A DNA stretch of 64,000 nucleotides, from positions 49,416 through 113,415 of the forward strand of contig JAFSKR010000043.1 in NCBI GenBank assembly GCA_017448825.1. Direction: 5' to 3'. A model generated the notes under the pieces. It saw nothing but the letters and a program-made list of their open reading frames with translations, was not told where the DNA came from and did not search any database. Below are positions 45,167 to 53,720 of the stretch, one piece after another (position 1 is the stretch's first letter; the number at the start of each line of letters is the position of its first letter). This DNA comes from Bacteroidaceae bacterium. GTDB lineage: Bacteria > Bacteroidota > Bacteroidia > Bacteroidales > Bacteroidaceae. A program made the translations under genes and the position numbers.

Positions 45167-48100
45167 ATGAAACAAATCATACGGAAAATGTCAAGGTTGT
45201 TGCCTTTGTTGGTCATCGCAGGGGCAATGGTGATAGGTTCATGTGGTGAAGTTCACAGAACTAATGATAGTTCCAATTATAAAGTAGCTATCTTCCATTC
45301 GTGGGATAGTGTAGGTGAAGAGAAGGGGCATTTCTCAGAATGTGTGGCCAAGGCCTTTGAAGCACGTGGCATGAAGGTGGAAATCCATCATATTTATGCT
45401 AACATGTCGCGTCGGCCTGGTTCAGTGTTCTCTGAATATGATTGGCCGCGTTATGCGGACTCTCTCCGTCGCTGGAGGCCCGACTTGATTCTTCTGAATG
45501 ATGACCCGATTGTTGAGTGGGTGCTGACGGCTGGGGAGGGTGACTCCATCTTTATGAAAACGCCGACCGTTTTTGCGGGTGTCAGTGCGTTGCTACGCGA
45601 TTCGCTGTACAAGTTTCCACGGATGACAGGTTTTGAAGACCGTATTGATTTGGGGAAGAATATAGAGTTGATGATGAAGATTACCAAGTGTCAGAATGTG
45701 GTGGTGGAGCTGGATTATGACAGTTTGGACATGCGGTTGTATAGGACATTTGAAGTGATGTTGGCAGATTCTACCCGATTCGTCAACAATGGCGATTTCA
45801 TCTTGGAGAGATTGGATGAAGCTTATTTGAGGGAACACTATCCAGGCAGGGCGGTCGTGAATTTCGTGTCGTGTGCTCAACCTTATATGAATCGAGGATG
45901 GTATGATTCTGACTCGGTGGGTAAAGTCAATACACGGAACTTGTTGCGCAGAGCCAAGGATATGTGGCACTTGCAGGTGAAGTATGACATCTTCAGCAAC
46001 AACATGATTATTCTCTCTGGTGTGCCTCAGTTCACCAGCATCCGTGAGATGTTCAATGACCCACGCAATCCGTTGTTCTTGTGTGGTTATTTCACGGGAA
46101 CGGACATTCAGGTGGAAGACCAAGTGGAGTATGCCGCCCGTATCTTGAGGGGAGAAGACCCGAAGTCTTTACCTATCAGTGTTCATGCTAACGACTATTA
46201 CATGGATTGGCGTGCTGTGGAGAAGATGCCTTTCCCGATACCATACGAGGCGTATAGAGACCAGTTCAAAATCTTGAATGCTCCGTTCTATTTGGAGCAT
46301 CCTATTTTGTTCAGTTTGCGTTTGGGCATCGGACTGATAGTGATAGCCATATTGGTATATTTTGTGGTTCGTTTCTTGTCACGTTGGAGAAGAAAAGAAC
46401 AGCAGAGTTTGGTGGAAGAATTGAAGTATGAGGAGAAGATTCACGACTTGATGTTCTCTAACGCTCGCGACACGTTGTGGCATTTCCATGATGGTGGCTT
46501 TACCTTCAGTGAGGAATTCGCCAAGTTCTTTGGCTTGAAGTCGAATCGCATGAGTGTGATGGAACTGAGAAAAGCTGTGCATCCTGACAGTTTGCCTTCA
46601 TTTAACTTCTTGATGAACTTCCCGCACCAGCGTGGCAAGAAGACTGTGCGTCTGCGCCTTTCGCCTGACGACGGAGAGCACTGGTATTGGGCTGAGGTGA
46701 TGTACACAGCAACGGATGATACCGCCCTGTCGCAAGATTTGTATGGTCTTTTGATGAACATAGACCAGAAGAAGGAAACAGAGGAGAAACTGGACGAGGC
46801 GCGCATCATGTCGGAACAGGTGGCATTGAAGGAGAACTTTTTGGCAAACATCAGTCACGACCTCCGCACACCGCTGGGTGCCGTGACGGGCTTCTCGTCG
46901 TTGCTGACAATGCCAGGCATGGTGTTCGAGCCGGGCGAGCGTGAACAATATGGTGAAATTATTCATCAGAATACCGATATGATACTGAAGATGATAGACA
47001 GCGTGGTGGAGAAGACACAGACGGATACCAGCGACCTTGAAGTGGTGCAGAAGCCTGTGTCTGTACACAAACTCATCAACGAGTGCTACAACACCAACCG
47101 CATTATTGCGCCGACCCATCTGAAGTTTATTTTGGAGATGGCAGAGCCAGACACTACATTAAATATTGATATCACCCGTACGAAGCAGGTGGTGAACAAC
47201 TTCTTGAGCAATGCGTTCAAGTTCACGACGGAAGGTAGCGTAACGCTTGGATGGAAGTATATGGAAGACGATGCCGACAAGATAGAAGTGTATGTGAAAG
47301 ATACTGGTATTGGTGTGGCTCCAGAGAAGCAGGCCATGCTGTTTGAACGTTACAAGAAGGTGAACGAAACTGACCGTGGCACAGGATTGGGCTTGAACAT
47401 CAGTAAGAACATTATTGAGAAGCAGGGCGGTCAGATTGGTGTGGAGAGCACCTTGGGTCAAGGCAGTAAGTTCTTCTTCCGTCTTGCCAAGTATGTGCAG
47501 TGTCTGTTGCTCATGCTTTCAATGGGATTGGGACTTCTTCTTCCCTCTTCCTGTACGCCTGAATACCGTAAGCCCAGTCGAGTTGCCAAGGTGTTGGTCA
47601 TTCACAGTTACCGTCGTGAAAACGCCGTCTATCGTGAGTTTGACGATGATATCTATCAGGAGTTCCGTAAGCAAGGCATTCATGCGGACATCAAGACGAT
47701 GTTCCTCAACAAGGAGAACCCGTTGCAGGACACTTCTGAAGACTGCATTGCCTTCCAAGATTCGATGGCAAAGATAGGTTGGGCACCAGAAGTGGTGCTG
47801 ACAGAGGGAGACCGTGCCGCCCACGACCTGCTCGAATGGCGTGAAAAGGGATTGGCTCCGCTGTTGGACTCAATACCTATTATATTAGGTGCGCTCCATC
47901 ATCCTGAGTGGACGGTGATTAGACGCTACCAAAACATCGTCATGATTGGCGACCCCATCGACTACCGCACCAACATCAATCTGGCGGTCGAGATGTCTGG
48001 CAAGAATTGCGTGGAGATTGAATTGGATTACTTCCTGCAGGACTCCCTCATCCGTGAGGAACTGCGGAAAGAGATTGCACGTCCACCCTATATTGACAAC

Positions 48101-49792
48101 TCAGACTTCCACATCAAAGATATACGTGACGAGATGTTCTCGACCATCTGGAAGGATAGTGTGGTGGTGTTGACCTTCTCGGCTGAATCCCCAGAAAGAA
48201 ATTCGCAAAATCCGTTTGAACGTAGTGATGGCTACCGCAATTTGAAGACGATTTTTGTACATTCATGGTTATATCCCTCTCTTGCGGTGAAGAAAGACCT
48301 CTACAGCTCTGCCATCGTAGATAAGACAGGCAAGCCTCAGTTCACGGCTGTGAAGGCTGGTTTTGCTGACGGAATGGGACGCTACCTCTGTGGTTACTTC
48401 GCTGACTATCATACCGTAGCCATTGACCTTGCTCGTGTGGCAACCGAATTGATGAATGGTGCCGACATGGCTTCATTTGTAGGAATGACCCATGAGAAGA
48501 AGTACTACATGGATTATCAGGCGATGGAGGCTTTGGGTTTAGATTACGATGACTACAAGAAGCGTTTCATCATTTTGGGTGCGCCCTTGGAGCAGACGAT
48601 GCCTATTGTGGTGTATGGTACATGGATTGTCATTGCGCTCGTGTTTATTGGTGCTATCTTCTCTGTCCTTTTGATTGTGCAGGCTTGGCGTGACAGAAAC
48701 CAGCAAGTGTTGTTGGACGATGTGAAGCGTCGTGCCGAGATGCGCCAATTGGCATTGAATGGTGCTGATAGTTATCCTGTGCGTTCAGAAGAACGAGTGA
48801 AGGACATCATCTCGCGCATCCATCCTGACCATGCGAGCGAGATTCCATTGATGATGCAAGCCATCAACATTGAAGGCACACATAGCTATGATGTATATGC
48901 GGATGCTGAATCCGATGGCACTTATCGTTGGTGGCAACTCCGCTTTGTGGTAGTGTTTGACAAGAACAGGAACAAGCGAGTGGATGGTATTCTCATCAAC
49001 ATCGACGAGGCTAAGCGTTATGAGGCTGATTTGGAGAAGGCAATGATGCAGGCAGAGGAAGCCAGAAAGAAGGAAAACTTCTTGACAACTGTCAGTCACG
49101 AAATTCGTACCCCATTGAATGCGGTGGTTGGTTTCTGCGACGTGATGGTCGGTATGCCTGCTGAATCGTTCTCTGACGAGGAATTGGCTGAATATGCTAA
49201 GATTATCAAGGCCAACAACGGTACGTTGACCACGATGATAGAGGACATCCTGATGTTTTCACGCATTGAAAGTGGCCGCATTCAGTATGTGAGTGACGAG
49301 TTCAACCCTGCCGACTTGATTCAAGAGTTGGCGAACGAATGGGAAGACATCATTCCAGAAGGCATCACCTTCCATCTGATAGCTCCACAGCGGGGAGTCA
49401 CCATCAACAACGACCGCGTCCGCGTGAAGTATCTGCTCAACCAATTCTTGAGCAATGCCGTGAAGTTCACGAAAGAGGGCATCATCATGTTTGGTATGTG
49501 TTATCATCTGAACGATGACAAGTTAGAGTTCTTCGTGAGCGACTCTGGATGTGGCATTCCGAAGGACGAACAAGATAAAGTGTTCGACCTATTCTGGAAG
49601 GCTAACGAGTTCATGCCAGGTTTAGGTCTTGGGCTCCATGTGGCACAGAAGATGGCAAAGGGCATGAATCTCCAGTTCGTTGTAGATAGCAAGGTCGGCA
49701 TAGGTTCCAAGTTCTCGCTCTTGCTTGATGCATCCATCCGAAGAGTGGATGCTCCCGAACAACCCTCAGCACCTCCAGCACCCTCACTGTAG
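45167..49792 (+). CDS. Tandem double receptor histidine kinase (two complete sensors in one chain)
   Basis: The 1541-residue protein is two homologous receptor kinases fused in frame. Unit 1: lipoprotein-type signal (VIGSCG, Cys25), ABC-binding-protein-like sensor (about 32-370), TM (about 378-402), PAS-like region (about 420-540), HisKA with His564 in NISHDLRTP, then HATPase with N box NNFLSNAFKFT, DTGIGV and GTGLGL. Unit 2: hydrophobic segment (about 776-795, MLSMGLGLLLPSSC), sensor (about 800-1140), TM (about 1147-1172), PAS-like region, HisKA with His1311 in TVSHEIRTP, then HATPase with NQFLSNAVKFT, DSGCGI and GLGLGLHV. The two sensors share PQFT, LCGYF and YYMD motifs, showing duplication. 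No receiver domain is present. The ATG at 45167 follows a promoter; a symporter starts 8 nt after the stop. Confidence 0.88.
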   Translation: MKQIIRKMSRLLPLLVIAGAMVIGSCGEVHRTNDSSNYKVAIFHSWDSVGEEKGHFSECVAKAFEARGMKVEIHHIYANMSRRPGSVFSEYDWPRYADSLRRWRPDLILLNDDPIVEWVLTAGEGDSIFMKTPTVFAGVSALLRDSLYKFPRMTGFEDRIDLGKNIELMMKITKCQNVVVELDYDSLDMRLYRTFEVMLADSTRFVNNGDFILERLDEAYLREHYPGRAVVNFVSCAQPYMNRGWYDSDSVGKVNTRNLLRRAKDMWHLQVKYDIFSNNMIILSGVPQFTSIREMFNDPRNPLFLCGYFTGTDIQVEDQVEYAARILRGEDPKSLPISVHANDYYMDWRAVEKMPFPIPYEAYRDQFKILNAPFYLEHPILFSLRLGIGLIVIAILVYFVVRFLSRWRRKEQQSLVEELKYEEKIHDLMFSNARDTLWHFHDGGFTFSEEFAKFFGLKSNRMSVMELRKAVHPDSLPSFNFLMNFPHQRGKKTVRLRLSPDDGEHWYWAEVMYTATDDTALSQDLYGLLMNIDQKKETEEKLDEARIMSEQVALKENFLANISHDLRTPLGAVTGFSSLLTMPGMVFEPGEREQYGEIIHQNTDMILKMIDSVVEKTQTDTSDLEVVQKPVSVHKLINECYNTNRIIAPTHLKFILEMAEPDTTLNIDITRTKQVVNNFLSNAFKFTTEGSVTLGWKYMEDDADKIEVYVKDTGIGVAPEKQAMLFERYKKVNETDRGTGLGLNISKNIIEKQGGQIGVESTLGQGSKFFFRLAKYVQCLLLMLSMGLGLLLPSSCTPEYRKPSRVAKVLVIHSYRRENAVYREFDDDIYQEFRKQGIHADIKTMFLNKENPLQDTSEDCIAFQDSMAKIGWAPEVVLTEGDRAAHDLLEWREKGLAPLLDSIPIILGALHHPEWTVIRRYQNIVMIGDPIDYRTNINLAVEMSGKNCVEIELDYFLQDSLIREELRKEIARPPYIDNSDFHIKDIRDEMFSTIWKDSVVVLTFSAESPERNSQNPFERSDGYRNLKTIFVHSWLYPSLAVKKDLYSSAIVDKTGKPQFTAVKAGFADGMGRYLCGYFADYHTVAIDLARVATELMNGADMASFVGMTHEKKYYMDYQAMEALGLDYDDYKKRFIILGAPLEQTMPIVVYGTWIVIALVFIGAIFSVLLIVQAWRDRNQQVLLDDVKRRAEMRQLALNGADSYPVRSEERVKDIISRIHPDHASEIPLMMQAINIEGTHSYDVYADAESDGTYRWWQLRFVVVFDKNRNKRVDGILINIDEAKRYEADLEKAMMQAEEARKKENFLTTVSHEIRTPLNAVVGFCDVMVGMPAESFSDEELAEYAKIIKANNGTLTTMIEDILMFSRIESGRIQYVSDEFNPADLIQELANEWEDIIPEGITFHLIAPQRGVTINNDRVRVKYLLNQFLSNAVKFTKEGIIMFGMCYHLNDDKLEFFVSDSGCGIPKDEQDKVFDLFWKANEFMPGLGLGLHVAQKMAKGMNLQFVVDSKVGIGSKFSLLLDASIRRVDAPEQPSAPPAPSL

Positions 49793-49799
49793 AAGCCGG

Positions 49800-51239
49800 A
49801 TGCTTGTTCTTTTGACCATCATATTATATTTTAGTGTGTTGCTGCTCGTCTCCCACATCGTTGGAAGAAAGGGCGGCAACGACGCTTTTTTCAGGGGAAA
49901 CCGTCAGTCGCCGTGGATGCTTGTGGCATTCGGAATGGTGGGTGCCAGCATATCGGGAGTCACCTTCATTGGGGTACCTGGATGGACGATGACCACCGAC
50001 ATGACCTACTTGCAGATGTGCATGGGTTTCATTGTGGGGTATCTGGTGGTGGCGTTCCTCTTGCTTCCGCTTTACTACCGTTATGGGTTGACTTCCATTT
50101 ACACCTACCTTGACCATCGTCTCGGTCGAACAAGTTACAAGACAGGTGCATCCTTCTTCATCTTGAGCAAGTTGTTAGGGGCTGCTGCCAAGTTTTATGT
50201 GGTGTGCAAGGTCTTGCAGGTATGCTTGGCTGACACGATTTCCGTTCCCTACGTGGTCATCGTCATCGTAGCCCTCTTGCTGATATGGATATACACACGA
50301 CGAGGTGGCATCCGCACCCTTGTGTGGACAGATGCCTTACAGACCCTTTGCCTTGTGCTTGCCCTCGTGCTGCTTCTGTTTCAGACAGCTTCGCTGCTTG
50401 GTATGAACCTCTCGGAGGCGATGACGGTTGCTTTCCACGATTCCCATGCCCGTGTGTTCGATTTTTTCGACTTTACCTCTCGACAGAACTTCTGGAAACA
50501 GTTTCTCTCAGGCATCTTTGTCGTTATCGTCATGACGGGGCTTGACCAAGACATGATGCAGAAGAACCTCACCTGCAAGGACTTACGTTCAGCGCAGAAG
50601 GATATGTGCTCTTATGGCGTCCTCTTCCTGCCCGTCAATTTTCTCTTCCTCTCCTTGGGTGTTTTGCTCATAATGCTTTATCGGCAGCAAGGCATGGTGC
50701 TTCCGCTGCAAGGCGACAGCCTGCTGACCAACGTGGTGCTCAATGGCACGATGGGAACCCTCTGCCTCGTCTGCTTCACCATTGGTGTGATTGCCAGTGC
50801 TTTCTCCTCTGCCGATTCAGCCATGACTGCCCTCACCACCAGCTTCTGCATCGATATTCTGGGTAGCGAGCACGATGAGCGCACACGCAAGTTCGTCCAT
50901 TTGGGAGTCTTGGTTGCTTTCGTTCTGGTCACATTGGCATTCTATGCGATAGGTTCGGGCAGCGTGATGGATTTGATATACACGTTGGTTTCCTACACGT
51001 ATGGCCCCCTCTTGGGACTTTTTGCCTTTGGTATGTTTACGACGCTCCAGCCGCGTGCCGCATGGGTGCCCTGCATCGCTGTTGCTTCGCCACTTGTTTG
51101 TTACGCCATCGATATCCTCTTCTTCCGACTGACGGGTTACAAGTTTGGCTACGAGATGCTTATGTTTAATGGCTTGCTCACTTTCTGCGGACTTTGGGCG
51201 GCATCTTCCTTCCACCCCCTTTCTTCCTCAGCCTCATGA
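49800..51239 (+). CDS. Sodium:solute symporter (SSS/SLC5 family)
   Basis: This 479-residue Na+-coupled uptake protein has about thirteen TM helices. It begins MLVLLTIILYFSVLLLVSHI, followed by FFRGNRQSPWMLVAFGMVGASISGVTFIG (split here by the family's unwound helix 1). Next come GLTSIYTYLDHRLG, the FFxLSKxxGAA region and QDMMQKNLTC, a strong SSS motif, with the Na+-site region GVIASAFSSADSAMTALTTSF. It starts 7 nt after the kinase stop and its last codons overlap the DNA methyltransferase start (ATGA), so the three genes are translationally linked. The solute is unknown; the kinase sensors may detect the same or a related solute (inference). Confidence 0.9.
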   Translation: MLVLLTIILYFSVLLLVSHIVGRKGGNDAFFRGNRQSPWMLVAFGMVGASISGVTFIGVPGWTMTTDMTYLQMCMGFIVGYLVVAFLLLPLYYRYGLTSIYTYLDHRLGRTSYKTGASFFILSKLLGAAAKFYVVCKVLQVCLADTISVPYVVIVIVALLLIWIYTRRGGIRTLVWTDALQTLCLVLALVLLLFQTASLLGMNLSEAMTVAFHDSHARVFDFFDFTSRQNFWKQFLSGIFVVIVMTGLDQDMMQKNLTCKDLRSAQKDMCSYGVLFLPVNFLFLSLGVLLIMLYRQQGMVLPLQGDSLLTNVVLNGTMGTLCLVCFTIGVIASAFSSADSAMTALTTSFCIDILGSEHDERTRKFVHLGVLVAFVLVTLAFYAIGSGSVMDLIYTLVSYTYGPLLGLFAFGMFTTLQPRAAWVPCIAVASPLVCYAIDILFFRLTGYKFGYEMLMFNGLLTFCGLWAASSFHPLSSSAS

Positions 51240-52645
51240 GATTCGTTGATTTATTTGCAGGTTTGGGAGGTTTCCACCTCGCGCTCTCCCGTTTAGGACA
51301 TGAGTGTGTCTTTGCATCCGAGATTAAGCCGAAGTTGCAGAAGCTCTACCGCATCAACTTCCCCGATGTGTCCATTCATGGCGACATCACCAAGATAGCA
51401 GCAACCGACATTCCCCCTCACGACATTCTGTGTGCAGGTTTCCCCTGTCAGCCCTTCTCTTTTTCAGGCAAGAAGCAAGGGTTCGATGACGAGTTGGGGC
51501 GTGGCAACCTTTTTGACGAGATTTGTCGTGTCTTGCAGCACCATCATCCTCCTTACATCTTCCTTGAGAACGTCTCGGCCCTGCCTGGACATGATGGTGG
51601 TCGCACATGGGCAGTCATTCAGCAGAAGCTCGATGCCCTTGGCTATGATTTCGATGGCCGTGTCTTCTCACCTCATGAGTTTGGCATTCCTCAGCATCGC
51701 CCTCGTTTCTACATCGTTGGCATCCTACGTTCCGAGGATAACCCTCATCCTCTGCGTAAGTTCCATTTCCCTCAGCCAGACGAAAAAATCGTCAGTGATG
51801 TGCGCACCATTGCCGACCCTACCGACAACGATGGTGTTCAGCCCGTTCGCCGTGCGCTTCATCCTGTCTTCGATGCTTGGCAGGAGTTTGTCTATAACGT
51901 CACCCAACGCGATGGCTATATGCCCTCCCATTGCATCTTTACGATGGAGTTTGGGGCTGACTATGAGTTTGAGGACACCCCTCCAGCCTTCCAACCTATC
52001 GAACGGCTGCGTGGTCATCGGGGTGCCTACGGCAAGGTGCTCGAAGGTGACACGATGGAGGAACTCATCGCCGACCTGCCTTTCTATATGCAGCGAACCA
52101 AGTACGAAGAGACCTATCCCGAGTTCAAGAAGGTGCTCATTCGTCAGAATCGTGACCTCTATCAACGGCACCGCGATTGGATAGATCCTTGGATGAAGAA
52201 ACTCATGCCTTATCCGCGCACCCAACGTATGCTGGAATGGAGCACAAACCAAGATTGGGACTTTCGTCACCATGTCATCCAGCTGCGTCCCTCTGGCATT
52301 CGCATCCGCTCCCTCAACTACATCCCCACCATCACGCTGTGTACCACTGCCACGCCCATCCTCCCATGGATGCCGTTCCCTCCTGGTGGTGCCGTCGACA
52401 AGAAAGGACGCCCCTATGAACCCGAAGATTTCCGTTGGGGACGCTACATCTCTCACAACGAGGCTGCTCGTATCCAGTCGATGCAGGAACTCAACTACAA
52501 CGGCCTCTCACGTGTGCAGAAAATCAAGGCACTTGGCAATGCCGTCAACGTTGATGTGGTCGAGATGATAGCTCGTCGTCTCCTTCAGGTGAAATGGGGT
52601 TCTTCCAATGGGATGGGATTATCCGCGAATGGGATTATCAACTGA
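51236..52645 (+). CDS. Orphan DNA cytosine-5 methyltransferase
   Basis: This C5-methylcytosine DNA methyltransferase (469 residues) shows all key motifs in order: motif I FVDLFAGLGGFHLAL, motif IV AGFPCQPFSFSGKK with the catalytic Cys, motif VI FLENVS, and motif VIII QHRPRFYIVG. A long target-recognition region (about 190-390) follows, then motif X with ALGNAVNVDVV. The start overlaps the symporter stop (ATGA) and is supported by motif I lying 5 residues in. No restriction endonuclease gene is adjacent: the next gene is a convergent DUF5715 gene. The last 20 codons run into short repeats rich in AATGGG, so the C terminus may have been extended or eroded. The recognition sequence is not predictable. 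Confidence 0.93.
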   Translation: MRFVDLFAGLGGFHLALSRLGHECVFASEIKPKLQKLYRINFPDVSIHGDITKIAATDIPPHDILCAGFPCQPFSFSGKKQGFDDELGRGNLFDEICRVLQHHHPPYIFLENVSALPGHDGGRTWAVIQQKLDALGYDFDGRVFSPHEFGIPQHRPRFYIVGILRSEDNPHPLRKFHFPQPDEKIVSDVRTIADPTDNDGVQPVRRALHPVFDAWQEFVYNVTQRDGYMPSHCIFTMEFGADYEFEDTPPAFQPIERLRGHRGAYGKVLEGDTMEELIADLPFYMQRTKYEETYPEFKKVLIRQNRDLYQRHRDWIDPWMKKLMPYPRTQRMLEWSTNQDWDFRHHVIQLRPSGIRIRSLNYIPTITLCTTATPILPWMPFPPGGAVDKKGRPYEPEDFRWGRYISHNEAARIQSMQELNYNGLSRVQKIKALGNAVNVDVVEMIARRLLQVKWGSSNGMGLSANGIIN

Positions 52646-52678
52646 AATAGGATTCTTCCAATGAATTTCGTTCATACC

Positions 52679-52724
52679 AATGGGCGAGTTGACACGTGAA
52701 TATGTCAACTCGCCCATTTTTTTG
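52679..52724. terminator. Strong hairpin terminator between convergent genes
   Basis: A perfect 16-bp stem (AATGGGCGAGTTGACA at 52679-52694 with its complement at 52703-52718) has an 8-nt loop and is followed by TTTTTTTG on the plus strand. It ends the kinase-symporter-methyltransferase operon and could serve the minus-strand operon too. Confidence 0.9.
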
Positions 52725-52736
52725 TTTGATGCCTAT

Positions 52737-53717
52737 CTATCGGCAAGTGAGGTGGAAACAGCCTTGCTTGCGTTCGTATTTGACGTAGCATTTTCGTTGG
52801 AGTCGCAAGTCGTTCAGCACTTCGGCAAGCACTTGTTTCATGGGTTCGTTCCATCGGAGCAAGGCAGCATTGCTGTAGTAGGTACCGCTGACGGGCATGA
52901 AGCGATTGTAGGCAATATCAACCGTCGTGCCGTAGCAATGGCAGGAGTTGGTCGTCGCATTTTTGTTGCCTCGTTGCAGCTTCGACACATCATCCGTTGT
53001 GCGCAGCACCGACGTCACCATTGGCAGATGAGGGGGCAACCCCTTCACTTGGCAAGAGTCGAGGAAGTTCAGGCAGATGGTGTTGAGCAGGTGTTGGGCA
53101 CGTGGCACGAGATAGGGGATGGAGTGCGTGAGCGAATCCACCGTGTAGAAGGGGGAATGACAAATGTTCACCAACTGATGGCTTTTCACCAGTGCCTCCG
53201 CTTCCTCCCTGTTTCTGACGGGCTGAATGCCGTATTTCTGAGCTGCGACGATTTGCACGTCCTGAATATCTGGGAAACATTCCGCATAACTCCACACCCC
53301 TCTGATGCGGTGTGGCTTGTTGGGGTTGTCGGGGTTAATGTAGGGGTGTTCAATCAGCAGGTTTTCATCAGGCGAGTTGACCACCGTCTCATGATGGGAG
53401 AAGTCATAGGGGATGGAGTCGGGTTCGGCATCGTAGTCGATAGGCTCTTCCTCTGCACTGTCCGGCATGGCGTTTTCCTCCACTTCTTCCTCGTCGTCGT
53501 CGCCATTGGGGAGGGTGGGGGTCAGCGCAGCCATCATCGGTTCCTCTGTGTCGGTATGTGCTAGTTGTGCCTCGTTATCGACGGAAGCAGTTCTCACCTG
53601 TAGCGGTATGTCGATGGCAAACCCGTGGCGCACTGCGGCAAAACTCCCCATCACGATGATGAACGTGATGAGGAATTTTATTTTGCTGTATCGAGTGTTC
53701 TTTTTTTCTTTGTTCAT
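52737..53717 (-). CDS. DUF5715 protein, M15-like peptidase fold
   Basis: This 326-residue protein has an N-terminal membrane anchor or signal (about 14-34, KFLITFIIVMGSFAAVRHGFA). An acidic low-complexity linker follows (about 48-110, with DDDEEEVEEN). The C-terminal domain (about 130-326) has the zinc-ligand pattern of M15/VanY-type peptidases (SCHCYGTTVDIAYN supplying His and Asp, and GCFHLT supplying His). It is probably attached to the inner membrane and acts on peptidoglycan. Catalytic competence is inferred from these residues only. It starts 3 nt after the MalQ stop and is cotranscribed with it. Confidence 0.75.
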   Translation of the reverse strand: MNKEKKNTRYSKIKFLITFIIVMGSFAAVRHGFAIDIPLQVRTASVDNEAQLAHTDTEEPMMAALTPTLPNGDDDEEEVEENAMPDSAEEEPIDYDAEPDSIPYDFSHHETVVNSPDENLLIEHPYINPDNPNKPHRIRGVWSYAECFPDIQDVQIVAAQKYGIQPVRNREEAEALVKSHQLVNICHSPFYTVDSLTHSIPYLVPRAQHLLNTICLNFLDSCQVKGLPPHLPMVTSVLRTTDDVSKLQRGNKNATTNSCHCYGTTVDIAYNRFMPVSGTYYSNAALLRWNEPMKQVLAEVLNDLRLQRKCYVKYERKQGCFHLTCR

Positions 53718-53720
53718 TGG

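Noticed and set aside
51236-53717. Restriction-modification system
   Set aside because: The gene next to the methyltransferase is a convergent DUF5715 peptidase-like gene, with no nuclease motif.
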